From UBA4465 sp002292365 (GTDB lineage Bacteria > Bacteroidota > Bacteroidia > Cytophagales > Cyclobacteriaceae), in contig CALSQY010000001.1 in the NCBI GenBank assembly GCA_943788615.1, forward strand, positions 496,001 to 560,000: a stretch of DNA of 64,000 bases, read 5' to 3'. Shown in pieces: positions 1 to 9,431 of the stretch; positions within the stretch are counted from its first letter, which is position 1, and the number at the start of each line of letters is the position of its first letter. The position numbers and the translations under genes are program-made. The notes below the pieces were generated by a model. That model was not told where the DNA came from. It did no database searches and saw only the letters and a list, made by a program, of their open reading frames with translations.

Positions 1-113
1 TCAAAAGATTATTTCCATGTGGTGAGGGGGCTGGATATGCGGGAGGTATTGTGTCTGCCGCGATGGACGGTGAACGATGTATGGACCGTTTGGCTCAATT
101 ATACCCCAAATAG
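1..113 (+). CDS. C-terminal end of FAD-dependent dehydrogenase (partial, runs off left edge)
   Basis: Reading frame 3 is open from the window edge to the TAG at 111-113 and gives 36 residues. They contain CGEGAGYAGGIVSAAMDG. A GEGAGYAGGIVSAA motif is the C-terminal FAD-contacting signature of the uncharacterised FAD-dependent dehydrogenases (COG2509 type), normally about 500 aa long. Only the last few percent of the gene is here, so substrate and start cannot be judged. The identification rests on this one motif, which is distinctive. The longer open frame in the same DNA is a shadow. Confidence 0.75.
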   Translation, partial: KRLFPCGEGAGYAGGIVSAAMDGERCMDRLAQLYPK

Positions 114-190
114 CCTCACTAAATACTTTCTTACGTTCCATACCTTAAGCCCATGGTGGACTCCTTATATGCCTTTACGACCATATTCGG

Positions 191-646
191 TTACTTGTAT
201 ATGTTTATCTTGAATTGTTCGAAATAATTGTTAGGCCGTCCGAAGTTACCTTGAGGATAGATTTCCATAAATTTTTTGACAGACAGGATCGTGCTTTCTC
301 ATGCGTTATAATATATGGGTTCATGATCCTGCAAATAATTTCTATCATAATTAAATCCTTACGAACTTTCCAACTCAGAGTTCCTAGACAAGGCAATTAT
401 GCGCTTGATACCGGTCACCAAGAGTTGACTACCAGATGGAGCCAGTTCAATTTATTTTCAAAAAATCATCAGATCCTTTATCGCCTTTGAAGCTCTGTTC
501 AGGGAAGATATTCTCTCATCCTCTAGGTGACTTTTCTGTAACCGTATTCTATGTACACGGAAATGTGACATTTCACAGAAGGTTAGGTATTTATTTCCTT
601 TTTTATCGAAATTTTCATGGATACGAACATACGGCCTGATAATGAT
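191..646 (-). pseudogene. Probable decayed gene, family not recognised
   Basis: One minus-strand frame reads as plausible protein for about 150 codons but is interrupted by four in-frame stops: two close together near 458-464, one near 361 and one near 301. The text between the stops looks like real protein, for example SHLEDERISSLNRASKAIKD, SQLLVTGIKRIIALSRNSEL and MEIYPQGNFGRPNNYFEQF before the final TAA at 191-193. No other frame here is convincing. Four stops in 152 codons is fewer than expected by chance in AT-rich DNA but not decisively so. I cannot name the family. It may equally be non-coding DNA. Confidence 0.35.
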
Positions 647-755
647 TTATAAATGATAAAGATCTTTTAAACTTCAATGGGAACCCATCAATTTCAAGTA
701 TTCGATGATGATTGAAAAAAAACTAAAACATCCGACTGATTCAAGGATTCATTGA

Positions 756-3689
756 TTAAATAGGTATCAAAGCGTCATATAGGACGGCTATGGGATGTTT
801 GGCAATCCTACCCGTGCCATCTTTGATTTGATGTCGACAACTGGTACCAGCGGCCACGATTTCTACTTCTTGAGGTTGATTTCTGACAGTAGGAAATAAG
901 ACCAATTCACCGATTTTCATAGACAGGGCATAATGCTCTTTTTCATACCCAAAAGATCCTGCCATTCCACAGCAACCCGAAGGAATCATGTGTACCTTAT
1001 GACCCGAGGGAAGACTGAGCATTTTTTTGGTTGGGGTCATAGAAGACAAAGATTTTTGATGACAATGCCCATGTACTTTAATCAATTTTTTATCTCCGTT
1101 AAAGCTTGAGGCTTTGATGCGTCCTTTATCAATTTCATGACTGATAAATTCTTCAATGGTCATGACATACTTGGCCAATTTTTTAGCTTTCTCTTGAAGT
1201 GCGCCTCGGGTCAAAGAGAGGTATTCATCCCTAAAAGATAAAATAGTTGAGGGCTCAATACCCACAAGAGGCACTCCTTCAGAGATAATTTCAGAAAATA
1301 AAGTAACGTTTTTTTTAGCCAACTTCTTGGCTTCCTTAAGCATACCTTTGGACATAAAGCTGCGGCCACTTTCTGGATGGTCTATGCGTCTCACTTGATA
1401 CCCCAATCGATCTAGGATGAGCATGGTTTTTTGCCCAATTTCTACATCATTATATTCAGTAAACTCATCGCAAAACAAGTATAAGATTTTTTTAGACCCA
1501 TTATTAAGAGGCTTGAAATGGGTCTTAAGCCATTTCTTAAAAGTCACAGAACCTAAAGTAGGCATAGATCTTTCAAAGGCAAAGCCGGCAATGGCCTTAG
1601 CGATCCCCCCAGAAATTTTATTAGAAAAAATCAGCTGATAAGCCCAAGGTACCTTTGAAGCTAAAGACATGATCATCGTAAAATTACCTATAAGTCGATT
1701 TCTTAATGGAATGCCTTTGTCTTGATAGTATTGATATTGCCATTCACCTTTTAGTTTAGCCATATCTACATTTGAAGGGCACTCAGAACTGCAGCCTTTG
1801 CAAGAGAGGCATAAATCCAAGACTTCTTTTATTTCGGGTCTTGAAAAGGGTTTTACCGTATCTGTTTTGCTTAACATTTCACGCAAAATATTCGCTCTGG
1901 CCCGCGTAGTATCTTTTTCGTCCTTGGTAGCTTGATAGCTCGGACACATGGTTCCTCCAGACAGTTCGGTCTTCCTGCAGTCACCCGAGCCATTACAAAG
2001 TTCTGTAGCCCTTACGATCCCTTGATTTTCACTAAAATCATACATGGTATCAAATACGGGTGTGGGCTGATCAGGAACAAAACGAAGATCCGTGTCCATC
2101 GGAGGCGCATTCACAATTTTTCCGGGATTAAAAATATTATGGGGATCCCACATGTTTTTAATATCCTTACAGAGTTGATAATTATGCTCCCCAAGCATCT
2201 GCGGAATAAATTCACCTCTAAGTCTCCCATCGCCATGTTCTCCAGAAAGGGACCCATTGTAGGATTTTACCAAAGTGGCAATTTCTTCTGCGATTGTTCT
2301 AAATTGTTTTTGCCCTTCCTTGGTTTTGAGGTTCAGAATAGGTCTTAGATGTAACTCGCCCGAACCCGCATGGGCATAATGTACGCTGTATAAATTATGC
2401 TTTGACAAAATCTTGTTAAAGTCGGCGATGTATTGCGGTAGTTGTTGGACTTGCACCGCGGTATCCTCAACGACAGGGGCAGCTTTAGCATCACCTACTA
2501 CATTGGATAATAGGCCTAACCCTGCTTTGCGTAGTCCCCAAACTTTTGAAATATCAGAACCTTTAATCACTGGAAAAGCATATCCGAGCTGGGCCTCTTT
2601 CAAATCAGCAATCAGTGCCAAGGTATTGGTCTCCACTTCTTCCTCTGATTCGGCAATGAGTTCAACGACCAAAATGCCTTTGGGATCTCCTTGTACAAAA
2701 AATCTATTTTGCAAATACAGGGTATTTCGTTTGGTTGCTTCAAGGATGTAGTGGTCCATCAATTCGCAAGCTGTGGGATGATAGTTTAAGGCAATTAAAT
2801 TGGCTTGAAGAGACTCATCAATTGTATGGTTGTGGATACAAATAAGTCGTTTATGATTCGGAGGTATTTTACTCAATTTTATTTTAGCCGCTGTAACAAA
2901 AGCCAAGGTACCTTCCGAACCAGCGATCAACGAAGCAAAGTTGAAAGCTTCTCGACTTTCTTTATTGAAGGGCTTTTGTTGTAATAATAGATCAATGGCA
3001 TAGCCTGTATTTCTTCTAGGTATTTTAGAATCAGGATAGCCAGCCAAGATGTGTTCTTGATTTATTTTGTCCGATAACATTTCCTTGATACCTAGATAGA
3101 TTTGTGTATGCAGATCTCCGCTGGTATCTAAGCCATTGCAATGAGCCAAAAACCCATGTTCATCAAGGGCTCCAAAATAGGCTTCACTACCATCAGATAA
3201 GAGAGTTTTCACTTCAAGTAAATGCTCTCTTACACTACCATAAACTACGGAATTAGCACCACAAGAATTATTACCAATCATACCTCCAATCATCGCCCTA
3301 TTAGCTGTGGAGGTTTCAGGGGCAAAAAAGAAATCGAATTCTGCTAATTTTTTATTTAGATCATCCCGAACAATGCCAGGCTCTACCCATGCCCAACCCT
3401 CCTCTTGATTTATTTCAATGATTTTATTGAATTTTTTAGAAACATCTACTACGATTCCGCCACCGACTACTTGGCCTGCCAAAGAAGTCCCTGCTGTTCT
3501 TGGAATTAAACTGGTCTGATGTTGCTTAGCAAATAGGATCAATGTTTTAATGTCTTTCACATTAGCGGGAATAGCTACCCCTTGGGGGATTTCTCTATAA
3601 GCGGAGGCATCTGTAGCGTAAATGCGTCGCGTTGCCTCATCGGTAAGGAGGGTTCCAGTTAATTGATTTTGCAACGTTTCGAAATTCAT
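756..3689 (-). CDS. FAD/Fe-S D-2-hydroxyacid dehydrogenase, YdiJ-like fusion
   Basis: This 977-aa GlcD-GlcF type fusion resembles E. coli YdiJ. Such enzymes oxidise D-2-hydroxy acids (D-lactate, D-2-hydroxyglutarate) and pass electrons through Fe-S centres, probably to quinone. In order: an FAD-binding domain (PRTAGTSLAGQ near residue 63, GNNSCGANSVVYGS near 139), an FAD-oxidase C domain with HAHAGSGELHLRP near 438 and GEHGDGRLRGEF near 483, and two cysteine clusters (C565/C571/C582 and CLSCKGCSSECP at 627-638). The C-terminal CCG-type region has HGHCHQKS and SGCCGMAGSFGYE. All key motifs are intact. The exact substrate is not predictable. It starts 3 bases after the EEP-family gene stops, so the two probably form an operon. 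Confidence 0.93.
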   Translation of the reverse strand: MNFETLQNQLTGTLLTDEATRRIYATDASAYREIPQGVAIPANVKDIKTLILFAKQHQTSLIPRTAGTSLAGQVVGGGIVVDVSKKFNKIIEINQEEGWAWVEPGIVRDDLNKKLAEFDFFFAPETSTANRAMIGGMIGNNSCGANSVVYGSVREHLLEVKTLLSDGSEAYFGALDEHGFLAHCNGLDTSGDLHTQIYLGIKEMLSDKINQEHILAGYPDSKIPRRNTGYAIDLLLQQKPFNKESREAFNFASLIAGSEGTLAFVTAAKIKLSKIPPNHKRLICIHNHTIDESLQANLIALNYHPTACELMDHYILEATKRNTLYLQNRFFVQGDPKGILVVELIAESEEEVETNTLALIADLKEAQLGYAFPVIKGSDISKVWGLRKAGLGLLSNVVGDAKAAPVVEDTAVQVQQLPQYIADFNKILSKHNLYSVHYAHAGSGELHLRPILNLKTKEGQKQFRTIAEEIATLVKSYNGSLSGEHGDGRLRGEFIPQMLGEHNYQLCKDIKNMWDPHNIFNPGKIVNAPPMDTDLRFVPDQPTPVFDTMYDFSENQGIVRATELCNGSGDCRKTELSGGTMCPSYQATKDEKDTTRARANILREMLSKTDTVKPFSRPEIKEVLDLCLSCKGCSSECPSNVDMAKLKGEWQYQYYQDKGIPLRNRLIGNFTMIMSLASKVPWAYQLIFSNKISGGIAKAIAGFAFERSMPTLGSVTFKKWLKTHFKPLNNGSKKILYLFCDEFTEYNDVEIGQKTMLILDRLGYQVRRIDHPESGRSFMSKGMLKEAKKLAKKNVTLFSEIISEGVPLVGIEPSTILSFRDEYLSLTRGALQEKAKKLAKYVMTIEEFISHEIDKGRIKASSFNGDKKLIKVHGHCHQKSLSSMTPTKKMLSLPSGHKVHMIPSGCCGMAGSFGYEKEHYALSMKIGELVLFPTVRNQPQEVEIVAAGTSCRHQIKDGTGRIAKHPIAVLYDALIPI

Positions 3690-3692
3690 TTT

Positions 3693-4547
3693 TTATTTTT
3701 TTGATTCATTAAAAATAAAGTATGAGATCACGGGGAAATGATCTGAGGGATAATGTTGTTCAATTAACTGCGAAATTATAGCAGTTTTGGTTGAAATGAG
3801 TTGTTCATTATGGAAAATAAAGTCGATTCGTCTATTTTCTTCGGGAGCGATATTAAATCCATTAAAAGTAGAAGTGCCTCCAAAAAAATGGCGAGTGGAA
3901 TACCGACTATCAAGATATTGTTGAGTGATCAATTGAATGGGTGGTTCTTGCTCGAGGGCATTGAAATCACCCATTAAAATGGAAGGATGGTTTTGTTTAT
4001 TGATCCGTGCCATTTCGTTAAGGATCAATTCCGAAGAGGCCAATCTAGCCGTTTTTCCCAAATGATCAAAATGGGTATTGAACACCCAAAACTCATTTTT
4101 ACTAGTACTAAAATGAGCATAAGTACAGATTCTTGGCAATGCTGCATCCCAATCTTTTGACGGAATTTTGGGTGTTTTGGATAGCCAAAATGTGCCTGTT
4201 TGTTTAGGTGTTAGAATTTCTTTTTTGTAAAAAAGGGCACAATATTCTCCTTTTTTGCCCCCGTCATCTCGGCCCACGCCTAGATATTCATAATTATTTA
4301 AAGCGTCTTTAATATATTCAATTTGGTGGAAAAGGCCTTCTTGAATACCTATGACATCAGGGTCATAAAATTGGATCTGATCTGTCAATATTTTTTTTCT
4401 ATAATCCCATTGATCGAGACCATCATTTGGACTATCGTATCGAATATTATAGGTCATTGCTGATAGGTTTTCTTGAGCGAAAAGTACACAGGTGATACCT
4501 TGAAAAAGCAGCCATAAAACAGCTTTGATCGAATAATTATTTATCAT
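3693..4547 (-). CDS. Secreted endonuclease/exonuclease/phosphatase-family hydrolase
   Basis: An EEP-superfamily protein of 284 aa from the chosen ATG at 4547. That start places a clean signal peptide (MINNYSIKAVLWLLFQ, then LFAQ) at the N-terminus; an upstream in-frame ATG at 4670 would add 41 residues of poor quality. Superfamily motifs in order: TYNIRYD, GIQEG, GVGRDDG, NTHFDH, GDFNA and SDHFPV, which supply the metal-binding and catalytic Asp/His/Asn residues. Members cut phosphodiesters in nucleic acids, phosphoinositides or sphingolipids; the substrate cannot be told here. It is probably periplasmic or extracellular. The stop lies 3 bases before the YdiJ-like gene. Confidence 0.85.
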   Translation of the reverse strand: MINNYSIKAVLWLLFQGITCVLFAQENLSAMTYNIRYDSPNDGLDQWDYRKKILTDQIQFYDPDVIGIQEGLFHQIEYIKDALNNYEYLGVGRDDGGKKGEYCALFYKKEILTPKQTGTFWLSKTPKIPSKDWDAALPRICTYAHFSTSKNEFWVFNTHFDHLGKTARLASSELILNEMARINKQNHPSILMGDFNALEQEPPIQLITQQYLDSRYSTRHFFGGTSTFNGFNIAPEENRRIDFIFHNEQLISTKTAIISQLIEQHYPSDHFPVISYFIFNESKK

Positions 4548-4821
4548 CTGTAAAAGAAGTCTCTTTGAATTATTTACAGGTAATTTAAGTGTAACGAGGA
4601 GGAGTCGCAAGACCCTTTTAAAATTATTCATTGGAGGGAAGTTTTTATCATCTGAAGCCATAAAAACCATTTTATCATATCGTTCAGGTATCCTTGCCAG
4701 ATTAAGATTGGAAATTCATATTTTTGTAAAACAGTTTGAGTTCTTGCCTTTTAATAAAGTGTAGAGGTGAGTTCAACAAATACCAAGGTTCAGATAATAG
4801 GGGATACAACAAAAAAGGGGT

Positions 4822-5874
4822 ATGGTCAAAAGATTAGTATATCAAGTAGTGAGGTATTATTGTCGCTTTGTTGTCCGTATATTCTTTGGAAAAGTAGAGA
4901 TTATTGGTAAAGAAAATATTCCAAAGGATCAGCCAGTTATTTATTCTTCCAATCATCAAAATGCATTTATGGATGCTTTGATTATTGGAGGATTATCACC
5001 AAAAACCACTTATTCTGTTACTCGATCGGATGTGTTTAAGAAAAAGTATGAATGGTTTATGGACGCCTTTAATATGATTCCTATTTATCGGATTAGAGAT
5101 GGATTTAGTCAATTGGCCAAAAACGAAGAAACCTTCAGAAGAATAAATAGGTGTTTGTCTCAAGGACATGCGTTAACGATTTTTTCAGAGGGGAATCATG
5201 GCAATGACTTTTTCTTACGTAGCTTATCTAAAGGGAGTTCGAGAATGGCACTTGAGGCACAAGAAAAAATGGATCATTTAGACCTTCAAATCATACCGAT
5301 TGGGCTAAATTATTTCCATCATCAAAGGCCTTTGCATAAAATCTCTATTGTTTATGGTCGACCCATATTTGTGAAGGATTTCATACCGCTCTATTTTGAG
5401 CAAAAAGCCAAGGGGGTCAATCAAATGAAGGAGGCTATTGAGCGGGGTATGCGTGCCTGTCTATTGATTCCCCAAGAGAGTTCTGCCTATCTAGAAGAAA
5501 GAGATCGTATTAATCATCATAATGAATCACATCCATTTGAGCAATTAAGAAAAGGCATCTCATTGGGAGAAGGATTAAAATCACTAGGGAAGCCCAATAA
5601 AATTTTATATGGGGTAGGCAAATGTTTGGGAATTTTTAACTTCGGTCCCTTATGGTTGCTTCAATCTATTTTATCAGGTATAAAAGATATTGTTTTTTAT
5701 GGCTCAATTAAATGGGCCTTGACCATGTTCATCTTCCCCATTTGGTTTTTGGTAGTATTAGGGATAAGCTCTTTATTATTCGATATTCAGGTGGGATTGA
5801 TAATTACATTACTATCTATTTTAATGCTTTATTTGAGGCAATATCTGATTAAATGGTCTAATCTGTCTCATTAA
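4822..5874 (+). CDS. Membrane glycerolipid acyltransferase, PlsC/SCT1-like
   Basis: A 350-aa protein of the PlsC-type acyltransferase superfamily, which transfers acyl groups to (lyso)glycerophosphates in membrane lipid synthesis. Seen in order: SNHQNAFMDAL near residue 43 (the H-to-D acyltransferase motif in its HxNxxxD form), FSEGNHGND near 118 (glycerophosphate-binding motif), and a hydrophobic C-terminal third (about 250-345) with two or three membrane segments. The HxNxxxD spacing resembles the yeast Sct1/Gpt2 branch more than classical PlsC. Acyl donor and acceptor are not predictable. The 3' end overlaps the convergent MORN gene by 4 bases. Confidence 0.85.
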   Translation: MVKRLVYQVVRYYCRFVVRIFFGKVEIIGKENIPKDQPVIYSSNHQNAFMDALIIGGLSPKTTYSVTRSDVFKKKYEWFMDAFNMIPIYRIRDGFSQLAKNEETFRRINRCLSQGHALTIFSEGNHGNDFFLRSLSKGSSRMALEAQEKMDHLDLQIIPIGLNYFHHQRPLHKISIVYGRPIFVKDFIPLYFEQKAKGVNQMKEAIERGMRACLLIPQESSAYLEERDRINHHNESHPFEQLRKGISLGEGLKSLGKPNKILYGVGKCLGIFNFGPLWLLQSILSGIKDIVFYGSIKWALTMFIFPIWFLVVLGISSLLFDIQVGLIITLLSILMLYLRQYLIKWSNLSH

Positions 5875-6704
5875 GGCTTACGACTGTCATAGATCAATTC
5901 CCCTTTTTCATTCCATTCTCTTAAAATAGTAGGTGGTGTCCCTTTTTGAAAAGGCTCTTTTGGATATTTTATTTCCCGCTTAGACCTTCTATTTTCATAA
6001 TATTCTCTCCATAACCCTATTTTTTCATCGAATAAATACTGGCCTGTAGCGGCTACATTACCGTTGGAATGGAAGGCGTAGTATGTGCCTTGTCGGTCTC
6101 CAAAATGGATAGGGATCACTTCTCTTAGATTTTCACGTTTGAGATCATAAAATCTCAATAATGATTGTTGCGTCCACCCTTTCCAATAGATTTCTTTATC
6201 TTTTAGGATATCATTTCGATCAAAAAGTACCCATCGCATGTGTTTTTTCCCTTTGTAATAAAATCCTTCTTCTATTATCTCATCATTGAGTTTTTTGATG
6301 TATTTGCCGTGAAGTAAGCCAATTTTTTGACCTTCCTTAATCTTTTTAGAATTAACGATACGCTTTTTTTTTCGATCGAAATAATAAAAATTCTGATCGA
6401 ATAAACTCGGATCCTCAAAATCTTTGTCTTTTAAAAAGTAAAATAACTCCGAAGTGGTATTTCTTCCCCTGGTTGTTTTAACAAAACCTTTCTTTCCTTT
6501 GATGCCATAATAAACCTTAGGATTTGGCTTTTTTTTCTTTTTGGTCTCAGGGACAAGATCAGGATCTTCCTCTGTTTTGAGATCTTTGAGTGCGATGGTC
6601 AAAGGCGTTTCATAAGCCACTTTAAACAGGTCAACAATGGCAGCTTCTTGACCCATTAAAGGGAGTAAGGTGATTACAAAAAAGCTAAAAAGCAGGGTTT
6701 TCAT
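5871..6704 (-). CDS. Secreted MORN-repeat (YwqK-like) protein
   Basis: A 277-aa protein with an N-terminal signal peptide (MKTLLFSFFVITLLPLMG). The C-terminal half carries MORN-2/YwqK-like repeats: short strands of the form GNVAATGQYLFDEKIGLWREYY and GELIYD, with aromatic and glycine residues evenly spaced. The middle is very rich in lysine. Proteins of this kind are common in Bacteroidota and usually unassigned; some relatives are called YwqK-family antitoxins, but nothing here suggests a toxin partner. It faces the acyltransferase tail to tail with a 4-base overlap. Confidence 0.75.
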   Translation of the reverse strand: MKTLLFSFFVITLLPLMGQEAAIVDLFKVAYETPLTIALKDLKTEEDPDLVPETKKKKKPNPKVYYGIKGKKGFVKTTRGRNTTSELFYFLKDKDFEDPSLFDQNFYYFDRKKKRIVNSKKIKEGQKIGLLHGKYIKKLNDEIIEEGFYYKGKKHMRWVLFDRNDILKDKEIYWKGWTQQSLLRFYDLKRENLREVIPIHFGDRQGTYYAFHSNGNVAATGQYLFDEKIGLWREYYENRRSKREIKYPKEPFQKGTPPTILREWNEKGELIYDSRKP

Positions 6705-6805
6705 GTTGTATTAACACAAATCAAATCAAAAAATTGTAATGCGCCGTGGGAAGCCATAAAAAAGTGGAGACACTGGTCGATTGCTTCATGATTGACTTTT
6801 TATTA

Positions 6806-6832
6806 AAAGGGCATGACCTAGCCATACCCTTT
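6806..6832 (-). terminator. Intrinsic terminator after htpG
   Basis: Inverted repeat with 10-base arms (6806-6815 and 6823-6832) and a 7-base loop. One position pairs as U-G only in minus-strand RNA, so it favours htpG transcripts. A short U run follows. It begins 11 bases past the htpG stop. Confidence 0.6.
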
Positions 6833-6842
6833 AGTAAGCATC

Positions 6843-8732
6843 TTAATGTGCGACCAGATCGACACTTCGCTTGATGAAGTCAGTCAGTGCTTTGCCGGTC
6901 AGCATACCTTGCGAAAGGAGCGCCAGGTCATAAGCTTGTTTGGCCAAATCAATCTTCTTGTCTTCTTTTTTGGCGGCAATGATTTTTTGGACAATACTGT
7001 GATTTGCATTCACCGCGATTGCTAGATTCACGGGCAAATCACCAAACATCATGGGACCACCGCCACCGGCCGCTTGCATATCCTTCATTCTTCGCATAAA
7101 CTCAGGAAGAGTTATGGTAACCGGTAAATCATCTGTAGCCATGGTTTCTACCGTGACGCTATTATTTTTATCATTGATGGCTTTTTCAAAAATTTCTTTT
7201 ACGGCTGTTTCTTCTTTTTCGCTAAGAACAGACGTTTTAGCTTCTCCTTTATCGATGAGTTTATCCACGACATCGGCATCAACTCGCTTGAAGGTAACTT
7301 CGAATTTTTGCTCACAATGATTGATGAAATGACTGTCGAGCGCCTCATTTAAAATTAAGACGTCATAACCTCTTTTTTGTGCAGCATCTATATAACTGTG
7401 TTGTTGATCTTCATTTGAGGCATACAAAACTACTTTTTGTTTGTCCTTATTGACTTGATTAGCATCGATGAAAGTTTTGTACTCCTCAAAAGTGAAAAGT
7501 TTGGAAGTTGTATTTTTTAAGAGCACAAAGTCCTTGGCTTTTTCGTGAAACTTTTCCTCTGAAATCATTCCGTATTTTACGAAAATACCAATGTCATTCC
7601 ATTTAGCCTCATAACTCGTTCGATCCTCTTTGAATAGTTCGTTGAGTTTATCTGCTACTTTTTTAGTAATGTAACCATTAATTTTTTTAACGTTACCATC
7701 TGCTTGTAGATAACTTCTGGAAACATTTAAAGGAATATCTGGAGAATCGATAACACCGTGCAGCAACTGAAGAAATTCAGGAACTACGTTTTTAACTTCA
7801 TCGGTGATGAATACTTGTCTCGAATATAATTGTATTTTATTACGTTGAATCTCAAAATCTTTTTTGAGCTTGGGGAAGTACAAAATCCCTGTTAGATTAA
7901 AGGGATAGTCCACGTTCAAGTGAATCCAAAATAATGGATCTTCACTCATAGGGTACAACTCTTTGTAAAACTTAAGGTAGTCCTCATCCTTGAGTTCATT
8001 CGGGCTTTTGGTCCAAATGGGTTTTGAGTCATTGATGATGTTATCTTTCTTGACCGACTTATATTTAGGTTTATCATCTTTATCCTTGCCATCCGGAACA
8101 CTCTCCTCTTTGGTACCAAATTTGATGGGGATGGGTAAAAATTTACCATATTTATCTAGAACGCCTTGTATTCTTGCATCTTCCAAGAATTCTTTAGAAT
8201 CCTCAGCAATGTGAAGTGTGACCACTGTGCCTCGTGTTTTTTTCTTTGAGGATTTAATTTCAAATTCCGTTTCACCATCACAAATCCATTTGGCAGGAAC
8301 AGAACCTTCCCTAAAGGATAATGTTTCTATTTCTACCTGTTTTGAAACCATGAAGGCAGAATAAAACCCCAGACCAAAATGACCTATTATTTGTTGATCC
8401 TCACCTTTATCCTTATATTTTTCAACAAATTCTGTAGCTCCTGAAAAAGCAATTTGATTGATGTACTTTTTAATCTCCTCAGCAGTCATACCGATTCCAT
8501 TGTCCTTAATAGATATGGTTTTTTTCTTTTTATTTACCTCAACCTCAACTCTAAGCTTGCCGACTTCTTTTTTATACTCGCCTAGAGCAGCTAATCGCTT
8601 GATTTTTTGAGAGGCATCGACGGCATTTGAAACCAGCTCTCTTAAGAAAATTTCATGATCTGAATATAAGAACTTCTTGATTATAGGGAAGATATTCTCT
8701 GTGTGTATGGAAATGTTACCTTTTTCTTGCAT
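6843..8732 (-). CDS. htpG: Hsp90-family molecular chaperone HtpG
   Basis: Bacterial Hsp90, an ATP-dependent dimeric cytoplasmic chaperone. From the ATG at 8732 the protein is 629 aa, normal for the family. The upstream TTG at 8741 is less likely because Bacteroidota HtpG begins at the conserved GNISIHTENIFPIIKKFLYS. The GHKL ATPase motifs are intact: ELVSNAVDAS near residue 33, DNGIGM near 78 and GHFGLGFYSAFM near 120. The middle domain has NKIQLYSRQVFI and the client/dimer region follows. A palindrome at 8812-8824 lies about 80 bases upstream and may be its operator. Confidence 0.98.
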   Translation of the reverse strand: MQEKGNISIHTENIFPIIKKFLYSDHEIFLRELVSNAVDASQKIKRLAALGEYKKEVGKLRVEVEVNKKKKTISIKDNGIGMTAEEIKKYINQIAFSGATEFVEKYKDKGEDQQIIGHFGLGFYSAFMVSKQVEIETLSFREGSVPAKWICDGETEFEIKSSKKKTRGTVVTLHIAEDSKEFLEDARIQGVLDKYGKFLPIPIKFGTKEESVPDGKDKDDKPKYKSVKKDNIINDSKPIWTKSPNELKDEDYLKFYKELYPMSEDPLFWIHLNVDYPFNLTGILYFPKLKKDFEIQRNKIQLYSRQVFITDEVKNVVPEFLQLLHGVIDSPDIPLNVSRSYLQADGNVKKINGYITKKVADKLNELFKEDRTSYEAKWNDIGIFVKYGMISEEKFHEKAKDFVLLKNTTSKLFTFEEYKTFIDANQVNKDKQKVVLYASNEDQQHSYIDAAQKRGYDVLILNEALDSHFINHCEQKFEVTFKRVDADVVDKLIDKGEAKTSVLSEKEETAVKEIFEKAINDKNNSVTVETMATDDLPVTITLPEFMRRMKDMQAAGGGGPMMFGDLPVNLAIAVNANHSIVQKIIAAKKEDKKIDLAKQAYDLALLSQGMLTGKALTDFIKRSVDLVAH

Positions 8733-8811
8733 GTTCGTCAACTAAATGGGTTCTAATTTTTTAAAAGGAGTTCTCAAATACTATTCCATTCACGCAGATG
8801 GCCATTTAATG

Positions 8812-8824
8812 TGCCAACTTGGCA
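8812..8824. promoter_or_regulatory. Candidate heat-shock operator upstream of htpG
   Basis: Perfect inverted repeat TGCCAA-C-TTGGCA between the htpG start and the preceding gene. A related palindrome, GTCAA-A-TTGAC, lies upstream of clpB at 29524-29534. Next to it (8833-8864) is a short tandem array of GTCAGT(AAA) units. Its role as an operator is inference from position and the shared pattern. Confidence 0.4.
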
Positions 8825-8871
8825 GTATTTATGTCAGTAAAGTCAGTAAAGTCAGTGGGTCAGTTTAAACC

Positions 8872-9360
8872 TTATCGAATACGGTTCATACTTTTGACCA
8901 AATTTTCATCTTTTCGGATGAATCGATTGGCAGCAAAATTACAAAATAAGGCAGCTAAAGGGAGGTAAAAACCGAAGAGATAATTCCCCTGCTGGGTAGG
9001 TTCAAGAAGCTTTTCTGCCTTGAAAACAAAGTACATCAATGCCCCAAGGGTTATTCCTATTATTAAACTGTTCAATGCCCCCAATTGGATTTGGCGTAAA
9101 CGGGTTTTGTATTGAAAAATAGAGTAAATAGAGAGGGCTGCAGATAGGCTACCCAATAAGGCAATATAAAATGTGTTTTTTAAGATATTCTGCGCAGATC
9201 CGGTAATAGGGTCCAGGACTTCATGGGTTAAATAAAAAGCATCGAGGGTAGCTACTTCTGAGGTTTCAATACTTCCTTTTTGCCATAGAGGAAAAAACAG
9301 CATGAGTCCCATAGCTATGGCAGACATTGCAAGGAGAATAGATTGAACGCGTTGAATCAT
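8872..9360 (-). CDS. DUF4293-family four-helix membrane protein
   Basis: A 162-aa protein with four hydrophobic segments (about residues 5-25, 60-82, 92-112 and 122-145) and the N-terminal MIQRVQSILL typical of DUF4293, a small membrane family largely restricted to Bacteroidota. No catalytic motif is visible and the function is unknown. It lies upstream of htpG on the same strand but 139 bases away, with a palindrome between, so co-transcription is doubtful. Confidence 0.8.
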   Translation of the reverse strand: MIQRVQSILLAMSAIAMGLMLFFPLWQKGSIETSEVATLDAFYLTHEVLDPITGSAQNILKNTFYIALLGSLSAALSIYSIFQYKTRLRQIQLGALNSLIIGITLGALMYFVFKAEKLLEPTQQGNYLFGFYLPLAALFCNFAANRFIRKDENLVKSMNRIR

Positions 9361-9431
9361 ATTACTGTTGTTTTAAGCAAAAGAATACATCCGATTGTAC
9401 AAAGACAAATAGATTAGCTTTATTTTGCGGC

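Noticed and set aside
215..639. Two overlapping plus-strand frames near the left edge
   Set aside because: Their text is poor in protein-like patterns; the minus-strand frame over the same DNA looks better, though also uncertain.
1932..2348. 138-aa plus-strand frame inside the YdiJ-like gene
   Set aside because: A shadow of the minus-strand coding frame; no protein-like pattern and the opposite frame has all family motifs.
8833..8864. Tandem GTCAGT(AAA) units as a CRISPR-like or iteron array
   Set aside because: Only three or four units of 7-9 bases with no spacers; too short for either.
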